From contig CAIOXR010000075.1 in assembly GCA_903862375.1 (NCBI GenBank), positions 1 through 11,475 on the forward strand: a stretch of 11,475 nt of DNA, written 5' to 3'. The position numbers were made by a program, and so were the translations under genes. The stretch's first letter is position 1; every line of letters starts with the position of its first letter. The notes under the pieces are model-generated. The model saw only the letters and a list, made by a program, of their open reading frames with translations, was not told the DNA's origin and did not search any database. This stretch comes from an uncultured bacterium. GTDB lineage: Bacteria; Patescibacteriota; Minisyncoccia; Phycocordibacterales; UBA9973. Below, in pieces: positions 6,756 to 11,475 of the stretch.

Positions 6756-6900
6756 AAGATTGTTATGGCTACCAACCATAATCTTGTAAAACAAGACCGA
6801 AAGGCTAATTTATAAATAATAAGAACAAAGTTGGGTGGAACCGCGATTAGACTCGCCCCGACAAGAAATGATTCATCATTTTTTGTCGGGGCGATTTTAT
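6756..6900 (+). ncRNA. Threonine T-box riboswitch (thrS leader) with an apparently ultrashort Stem I
   Basis: The conserved T-box is present: GTTGGG (6830-6835), bulge TGGAACC (6836-6842), GCG (6843-6845). The antiterminator closes with A2 GCG/CGC (6843-6845 with 6854-6856) and A1 GTTGGG/CCCGAC (6830-6835 with 6857-6862, one G-U pair). The bulge TGGA would pair with a tRNA ending UCCA; I recall B. subtilis-type tRNA-Thr with discriminator U. The 5' part has one hairpin, 6756-6785: AAGATT, 3-nt bulge, ATGG, loop CTACCAA (6769-6775), CCAT, AATCTT. ACC, a Thr codon followed by A, lies in the loop (6771-6773). Next come CTTGT/ACAAG (6783-6795, overlapping the Stem I base) and a small GAAA-capped CC/GG stem (6797-6804). 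The total of ~145 nt is short for the class. Uncharged tRNA-Thr would stabilise the antiterminator and turn thrS on. Confidence 0.88.
6854..6900 (+). terminator. T-box-controlled intrinsic terminator upstream of thrS
   Basis: CGCCCCGACAA (6854-6864) pairs perfectly with TTGTCGGGGCG (6883-6893). The stem continues through a G-U pair and six more pairs to a TTCA loop (6872-6875), 18 bp in all, followed by ATTTTAT. Its 5' arm is the same segment that closes the antiterminator, so the two structures exclude each other. Confidence 0.92.
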
Positions 6901-6923
6901 ATTATTAAGATAAATGAAACTCA

Positions 6924-6962
6924 CAAATTATATTTTAAGAAAATCTTTCATAAAATAATTTG
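6924..6962 (+). other. AT-rich hairpin between the T-box terminator and the thrS start
   Basis: CAAATTA and TTTTA (6924-6930, 6933-6937) pair with TAAAATAATTTG (6951-6962) around a 2-nt bulge. A further GAAA/TTTC stem (6939-6942 with 6946-6949) caps it, giving 16 pairs with one mismatch. The structure ends 17 nt before the thrS ATG. It may protect or shape the 5' end of the antiterminated mRNA; A/T-only pairing makes it weak. Confidence 0.4.
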
Positions 6963-6979
6963 TTCTGTTTTTAAAATAT

Positions 6980-8728
6980 ATGGAAAACAAAAATAAAGTA
7001 GAACTTGTCCGCCATTCACTATCACATCTTATGAGTATGGCCGTACAAGAATTATATCCAAAAGTAGGATTAGGTGTTGGACCTGTTATTGATGATGGGT
7101 TTTATCAAGATTATGATTTACCAGAATCTATAAACTTAGATATTTTACCAAAACTAGAAAAGAGAATGAGGGAGTTGATAAAAGAAAATATTATGTTTGT
7201 ACAACATGATATGGATTTTGACACAGCATTGAATCTATATAAGGAAGACCCTTATAAAACAGAATTAATAAATAATTTAAAAATTGCAGGTGAAAAGAAT
7301 GTCAGTTTCTACAAATCAGGATTTTTTGATAATCTTTGTGCTGGACCACACGTCACATCTACAACAGAGATAAACCCTGATGCATTCAAGCTTGATCGTA
7401 TAGCCGGAGCATATTGGCGTGGAGATGAAAAGAATAAAATGCTCACTCGTATTTACGGTCTTGCATTTGATACAAAAGAAGAACTTGATGCTTACATTTA
7501 TCGACAAGAAGAAGCTAAAAAAAGAGATCATAGAAAAATAGGCGCTGAATTAAAACTTTTCACAATCTCTCCTCTTATAGGATCAGGACTACCTCTTATG
7601 CAACCTAAGGGTATGATAATAAGAAAGGAAATTGAAGATTTCCTATGGAGTTTACATAAGAATAAAGGATACAATAGAGTCTGGACTCCACATATAGCAA
7701 AAAAAGAACTATATGAGGCTTCTGGTCATGCAGCAAAATTTGGTGAGGAACTTTTCCGTGTGAAAGGTGGAGATGAGGAATTCTTTATGAAGCCTATGAA
7801 CTGCCCACACCATATGCAAATCTTTGCTGATAATCAGTTCTCTTATCGTGATATGCCAGTAAGATATTTTGAACCAGCAACTGTTTATCGTTATGAAAAA
7901 GCCGGACAACTTTCAGGCCTAACACGTGTCCGTGCTATCACTCAAGATGATGGTCACCTATTCTGTCGTGTATCACAAATAAGCCAAGAAGTCAGTACTA
8001 TAGTCTCTATCGTTAAATCTTTTTACACAACAATGGGGATGATGAATGATTACAGAGTAAGTCTTTCTGTAAGAGGTGAAGACAAAGACAAATATATAGG
8101 TAGTGATGAAGTTTGGGAAAAAGCAGAATCAACACTAGAACAATCAGCGAAAGAAAATGAATTAAACTACCAAATAGTAAAGGGAGAAGCAGCATTTTAT
8201 GGACCAAAACTAGACTTTATGTTTAAAGATGCAATAGGACGAGAATGGCAACTTGCAACTATACAATGTGATTTTAATCTACCAGAGAGATTTGAACTCA
8301 AATTTATAAATGAAAAAGGTGAAGAAGAAAGACCAGTAGTTATTCATAGAGCCATCTCTGGTGCGCTTGAAAGATTCATGGGGGTAATGATTGAAAACTT
8401 TGCTGGTGCATTTCCAGTCTGGCTTTCCCCTGTACAAGTTACAATCCTGCCTATTTCAGAACACCAGAAAGAATATGCGGACTCTGTATTTAAATTGTTA
8501 AAAGAAACTGACATAAGAGTAGAACTTGATGATTCGAATGAATCACTAGGTAAAAGAATTCGTAATGCAAAGATGAATAAAGTCCCATATATCATCGTCA
8601 TTGGTGACAAAGAAAGGGATGCAAAAATTATAACTGTCGAAGGTAGAACTGAAAAACTTGAGAATATTACACCAGAAATATTTATCGAAAAAGTTCAGAA
8701 AGAAATCAAAGAAAGAACATTGAATTAG
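6980..8728 (+). CDS. thrS: Threonyl-tRNA synthetase, TGS-less form
   Basis: The enzyme charges tRNA-Thr with threonine in the cytoplasm. It has 582 aa against about 640 in E. coli because the N-terminal TGS domain is absent; residue 1 leads straight into the editing domain. The editing site is intact: HSLSH (His12, His16) and CAGPH (Cys120, His124). The class II core has its zinc ligands Cys275 (NCPHH), His326 (DDGHLF) and His456 (HRAISG), motif 2 around RYFEPATVYRYEKAG (295-309) and motif 3 around HRAISGALERFMG (456-468). Residues 480-582 form the anticodon-binding domain (SPVQVTILPIS onward). It is a single-gene unit controlled by the T-box upstream and closed by the terminator at 8735-8770. 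ATG 6980 has no Shine-Dalgarno, but a later start would remove the first editing histidines. Confidence 0.97.
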   Translation: MENKNKVELVRHSLSHLMSMAVQELYPKVGLGVGPVIDDGFYQDYDLPESINLDILPKLEKRMRELIKENIMFVQHDMDFDTALNLYKEDPYKTELINNLKIAGEKNVSFYKSGFFDNLCAGPHVTSTTEINPDAFKLDRIAGAYWRGDEKNKMLTRIYGLAFDTKEELDAYIYRQEEAKKRDHRKIGAELKLFTISPLIGSGLPLMQPKGMIIRKEIEDFLWSLHKNKGYNRVWTPHIAKKELYEASGHAAKFGEELFRVKGGDEEFFMKPMNCPHHMQIFADNQFSYRDMPVRYFEPATVYRYEKAGQLSGLTRVRAITQDDGHLFCRVSQISQEVSTIVSIVKSFYTTMGMMNDYRVSLSVRGEDKDKYIGSDEVWEKAESTLEQSAKENELNYQIVKGEAAFYGPKLDFMFKDAIGREWQLATIQCDFNLPERFELKFINEKGEEERPVVIHRAISGALERFMGVMIENFAGAFPVWLSPVQVTILPISEHQKEYADSVFKLLKETDIRVELDDSNESLGKRIRNAKMNKVPYIIVIGDKERDAKIITVEGRTEKLENITPEIFIEKVQKEIKERTLN

Positions 8729-8734
8729 TTAATA

Positions 8735-8770
8735 AAAATATCCCCACAAATTTATTTGTGGGGATATTTT
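8735..8770. terminator. Bidirectional intrinsic terminator between convergent thrS and gyrB
   Basis: AAAATATCCCCACAAA (8735-8750) pairs perfectly with TTTGTGGGGATATTTT (8755-8770) around a 4-nt TTTA loop. This is a 16-bp stem with a GC-rich core and A/T flanks that supply a U-run on either strand. It lies 7 nt past the thrS stop and 18 nt past the gyrB stop. Confidence 0.93.
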
Positions 8771-8788
8771 ATATTTAATTCTTAATTA

Positions 8789-10894
8789 TTATATATCCAA
8801 GTTTGCCATTTTGGCGTGAGAAGTTATGAAGGATTTACGAGGTGGAACCTCAGAACCCATAAGCATATCAAATACTTTATTTGCTTCCTCTGCATCGGTC
8901 ACTGATACCTGCTTAAGTATACGACGGACAGGATCCATAGTAGTTTCCCAAAGTTCTTCAGCATTCATTTCTCCGAGACCCTTATATCTTTGAATATGAA
9001 TTTTAGATACTCTTTTATTCTTAGCATTTTCTTCCTCTGTTTCTTCTTCATTTTCTTCTCCACTACCCTCTTCATTTGCAGACTCAGTGAGTAAATCTTC
9101 TAGTTTAGGTGCATCTTTACCAAGAATTTTATCTCTCTCTTCGTCAGTATAAGCATATGAAATCTCTTTACCAATTTTTATTTTAAATAGTGGTGGCTGA
9201 GCAATATAGACATACCCAGCATCAAGCACAGGACGGAAGTAACGATACATAAGAGTAAGTATAAGTGTACGGATATGTGCTCCGTCCACGTCGGCATCTG
9301 TAGCAAGTATTATCTTGTGGTATCGCATTTTACTAAGATCAAAGGTATCTCCTATCGATGTACCCATAGCTATCACTAGATTCTTTATCTGTTCACTTCC
9401 AAGCATTCGATCAAGACGAGCACGTTCTACGTTTAGTATTTTACCTCGGAGTGGTAGTATAGCTTGAGTCTTTCTATCACGTCCCATCTTTGCAGTACCA
9501 CCAGCCGAATCTCCCTCTACGATGAATAATTCTCCACTCTCCGCGTCTTTAACCTGACAGTCGGCAAGCTTACCAGGGAGAGTCATACCTTCAAGTGCTC
9601 CCTTACGTAGTATAGAGTCTTTGGCAGCCTTAGCAGCCTTACGAGCACGTAATGCAAGTAAAGATTTACTTATCATTGACTTCGCTTCATCTGGATTCTC
9701 TTCCAAGAAAGACGTAAGAGCTTCCCCAAATACAGTTGCTACGGCACTCTGAGCTTCGGTAGATCCGAGCTTTGCTTTTGTCTGACCTTCAAATTGAATT
9801 TCTCTAAGCTTCACAGACACTACAGCTGTCAAACCTTCTAGTACATCATCACCAGTAAAACCTCCGTCAGCTTCTTTAATAAGATTATTCTTTTTACCAT
9901 AAGTATTTAAGACTCTAGTAAGAGCTGTTTTAAAACCTGTGATGTGTGTACCACCTTCTGGGTTGTGAATATTATTTGCAAAAGGAATAATAGTAGAGCT
10001 AAAGTTGTCTACATACTGGAATGCTACTTCAACTCCGACATCATCTACCTCTCTCTCTACATAAAAGACTGTTGAGTGTATAGGCTTCTCTATCTTATTA
10101 TAAAATCTTACCAAAGACACAAGGCCTCCTTCAAAATAAAAAGTAGTAGATGGAACTTCAAGCTCTAATTCTTTAAACCAAAAAACATCATCGTAATCAC
10201 TGCTTTTACCCTTACCTCCAGTTATCGGATTCCACTCTCTTGCATCTATAATATCGATACGTAAACCTTTTACCAGATAAGCTTGCTGACGTAAATGTCC
10301 AACTATAGTATCCCAATCAAATTTAACTTGTTTGAAGATTTCTTCATCTGGCCTGAAAGTTATAATCGTACCGTGTGACTTAGATGACCCCACCTTTTTA
10401 ACAGATGCCTTTTTCTTTCCTTGTGAATATTCTTGGACATACTTTCCACCGTCTTTATGAACTTCTGCTTTTGTATAAATAGAAAGTGCATTCACAACTG
10501 AAGCTCCTACTCCATGAAGGCCACCTGAAACTTTATAACCACTATCATCACCTCCGAATTTACCTCCAGCATGAAGAGTTGTCATAACTGTTTCGAGTGC
10601 TGAAACCTTTGTCTTCGAGTGAACATCAACTGGGATACCACGACCGTTATCCACTACACGCACAGAATTATCTGGAAGCATAGTAACTTCGATATGATCA
10701 CAGAATCCTCCCATTGCTTCATCTCGTGAGTTATCAAAAATTTCCCAAACCAAATGATGAAGTCCGTCTATACCTGTCGAACCGATATACATACCCGGAC
10801 GACGTCTGACAGGCTCCAAACCTTCTAATACTGATATTTGATCAGCACCATAACTTCCTTCTTTTTTTATTTTTTTTTCTTCTTTCTTAATCAT
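8789..10894 (-). CDS. gyrB: DNA gyrase subunit B
   Basis: The 701-aa ATPase/TOPRIM subunit of gyrase, which with GyrA introduces negative supercoils. GHKL ATPase motifs: EIFDNSRDEA (51-60, Glu51 and Asn55), DNGRGIP (82-88) and GGLHGVG (124-130); the transducer has QTKAKLGS (371-378) with the ATP-sensing Lys373. TOPRIM: EGDSAGG (460-466) and DADVDG (533-538). PLRGKILNVE (481-490) and QRYKGLGEMN (635-644) fit GyrB rather than ParE. It lacks the large insertion of E. coli GyrB. Two unusual segments are a Lys/Glu-rich N-terminal extension (2-12) and a low-complexity acidic insert (about 604-624) between TOPRIM and the C-terminal motif. ATG 10894 is the first in-frame start downstream of a strong promoter; no Shine-Dalgarno is visible. 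It converges on thrS, and gyrA is not in the window. Confidence 0.96.
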   Translation of the reverse strand: MIKKEEKKIKKEGSYGADQISVLEGLEPVRRRPGMYIGSTGIDGLHHLVWEIFDNSRDEAMGGFCDHIEVTMLPDNSVRVVDNGRGIPVDVHSKTKVSALETVMTTLHAGGKFGGDDSGYKVSGGLHGVGASVVNALSIYTKAEVHKDGGKYVQEYSQGKKKASVKKVGSSKSHGTIITFRPDEEIFKQVKFDWDTIVGHLRQQAYLVKGLRIDIIDAREWNPITGGKGKSSDYDDVFWFKELELEVPSTTFYFEGGLVSLVRFYNKIEKPIHSTVFYVEREVDDVGVEVAFQYVDNFSSTIIPFANNIHNPEGGTHITGFKTALTRVLNTYGKKNNLIKEADGGFTGDDVLEGLTAVVSVKLREIQFEGQTKAKLGSTEAQSAVATVFGEALTSFLEENPDEAKSMISKSLLALRARKAAKAAKDSILRKGALEGMTLPGKLADCQVKDAESGELFIVEGDSAGGTAKMGRDRKTQAILPLRGKILNVERARLDRMLGSEQIKNLVIAMGTSIGDTFDLSKMRYHKIILATDADVDGAHIRTLILTLMYRYFRPVLDAGYVYIAQPPLFKIKIGKEISYAYTDEERDKILGKDAPKLEDLLTESANEEGSGEENEEETEEENAKNKRVSKIHIQRYKGLGEMNAEELWETTMDPVRRILKQVSVTDAEEANKVFDMLMGSEVPPRKSFITSHAKMANLDI

Positions 10895-10914
10895 AATATG
10901 TTTTTTATAAAGGT

Positions 10915-10942
10915 ATTGTATCAGATTTCAGCTTTATTTCAA
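10915..10942 (-). promoter_or_regulatory. Sigma70-type extended -10 promoter of gyrB
   Basis: On the minus strand TTGAAA (10937-10942, 5 of 6) and TACAAT (10915-10920, 5 of 6) are separated by 16 nt, with TGA directly before the -10 (extended -10 element). Expected initiation near 10908 gives a 5' leader of about 14 nt without a Shine-Dalgarno sequence. It lies wholly in the 64-nt gap after the preceding gene. Confidence 0.75.
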
Positions 10943-10958
10943 AATACTTTAATAAAGA

Positions 10959-11475
10959 CTAAGGTGTAATGATAACAGGAGTTTCTGATACTACTACATC
11001 TGCTGGTGGAGCTTGCGTTACTACTGGAGGTACATCTTCTGCGGGTGGAACATCAACTACAGGAGAAGGAACACTTGGAGCTTCTTCAGGAATTACTGCA
11101 GGATCTACAGGTATTGTAGGTTCAGCAGGAATAACAGGATCAGGATTACTTGTACCACCTGTAGTGTTAACAACTGAAGCAATACCAACATTATTCAATA
11201 ATCCTTTTAATGATTTAAGTTCAGTACGATTTATACATTCTGTTTGCCCTCCTTCATCTGTAAGACATATCTCCCCTGTGAAAATTCTTGTGATTTTATT
11301 TGTAGCATTTCCAAGCCATGCAGTTATCATATTCCTCCACGAATTCTCTTTCTCCATATTATTAATATCTTCAAATTTTAGATTCATCTCCTGTATAGCT
11401 TCTATAATATAAGGCGTAATATTCGCATACGAAATAGATTTAAGATTTGTAACAGGATCAGTAGACACAAGATCA
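10959..11475 (-). CDS. C-terminal end of a probable surface protein with S74 chaperone-like segment and proline-rich tail (N-terminus outside window)
   Basis: The frame stays open to the window edge (first whole codon 11474-11472), giving 171 visible residues. A GTG at 11468 is in frame but lies inside conserved-looking sequence, so it is probably valine rather than a start. Residues about 1-36 (DLVSTDPVTNLKSISYANI then TPYIIEAIQEMN) resemble the end of peptidase S74/intramolecular chaperone domains, which trimerise fibre-like proteins and then cleave themselves off; the catalytic part would lie upstream. Next come a WLGNATNKI segment and a pair of cysteines (70 and 80) in EICLTDEGGQTECINR, which could form a disulfide. 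The last ~60 residues are Pro/Val/acidic (18 prolines) with no Lys or Arg. This combination is familiar from large CPR cell-surface proteins. The assignment is by pattern memory, not by a search. No clear terminator precedes the gyrB promoter. Confidence 0.7.
   Translation of the reverse strand, partial: DLVSTDPVTNLKSISYANITPYIIEAIQEMNLKFEDINNMEKENSWRNMITAWLGNATNKITRIFTGEICLTDEGGQTECINRTELKSLKGLLNNVGIASVVNTTGGTSNPDPVIPAEPTIPVDPAVIPEEAPSVPSPVVDVPPAEDVPPVVTQAPPADVVVSETPVIITP

Noticed and set aside
10932..10957. CTTTATT/AATAAAG inverted repeat after the last gene as its terminator
   Set aside because: It is only 7 A/T-rich base pairs with a 12-nt loop and no U-run, and it overlaps the gyrB -35 box.
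10969..11412. Plus-strand 147-codon open frame rich in Gly/Ser/Thr
   Set aside because: It is the antisense shadow of the proline-rich tail on the minus strand; it has no recognisable domain or start signal.
11466..11468. GTG as the start codon of the last gene
   Set aside because: The frame stays open upstream to the window edge and the GTG sits inside an S74-like conserved segment, so it most likely encodes an internal valine.

Overview
The window (11,475 bp, AT-rich) looks like a chromosomal segment of a Patescibacteria/CPR bacterium, most likely Parcubacteria-like. The evidence is indirect: an L32 with an atypical MRHTRAHTGNRRSHHA N-terminus, a ThrRS without a TGS domain, a very short SMC, a NusB-Nudix fusion, a large surface-type protein ending in an S74-chaperone-like tail, tight gene packing, and no convincing Shine-Dalgarno sequence before any start. 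No mobile element, CRISPR array, tRNA or rRNA was seen. Stop codons are TAG (6) and TAA (3), never TGA, and no TGA lies in frame, so the standard code fits.

Layout. (1) 3-2444 (+): an envelope pair, a membrane-anchored NodB-type polysaccharide deacetylase (N-terminus outside the window) followed 3 nt later by a membrane-anchored CapA-type metallophosphatase fused to a VanY D,D-carboxypeptidase. (2) 2447-6679 (-): an information-processing operon read rpmF, nusB-nudix, rnc, smc. It converges on the envelope pair with only 2 nt between the stop codons. (3) 6680-6979: a divergent control region. The rpmF promoter faces left and may give a leaderless mRNA. The thrS promoter faces right and feeds a compact T-box riboswitch ending in an 18-bp terminator hairpin. 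(4) 6980-8728 (+): thrS. (5) 8735-8770: a shared bidirectional terminator. (6) 8789-10894 (-): gyrB with its own extended -10 promoter. (7) 10959-11475 (-): the C-terminal end of a probable surface protein with a proline-rich acidic tail.

The most notable element is the thrS T-box leader. The antiterminator and terminator are textbook, but the predicted promoter lies only about 10 nt upstream of a single short Stem I hairpin, so a conventional long Stem I cannot fit. A threonine codon, ACC, sits in the terminal loop of that hairpin. This is the arrangement known for ultrashort Stem I T-boxes of actinobacterial ileS, here combined with transcriptional termination, a different amino acid and a different phylum. 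Other points of interest are the apparently hingeless SMC, the NusB-Nudix and CapA-VanY fusions, a nested inverted repeat between rpmF and nusB, and an Asn in place of a catalytic-site Asp in RNase III.
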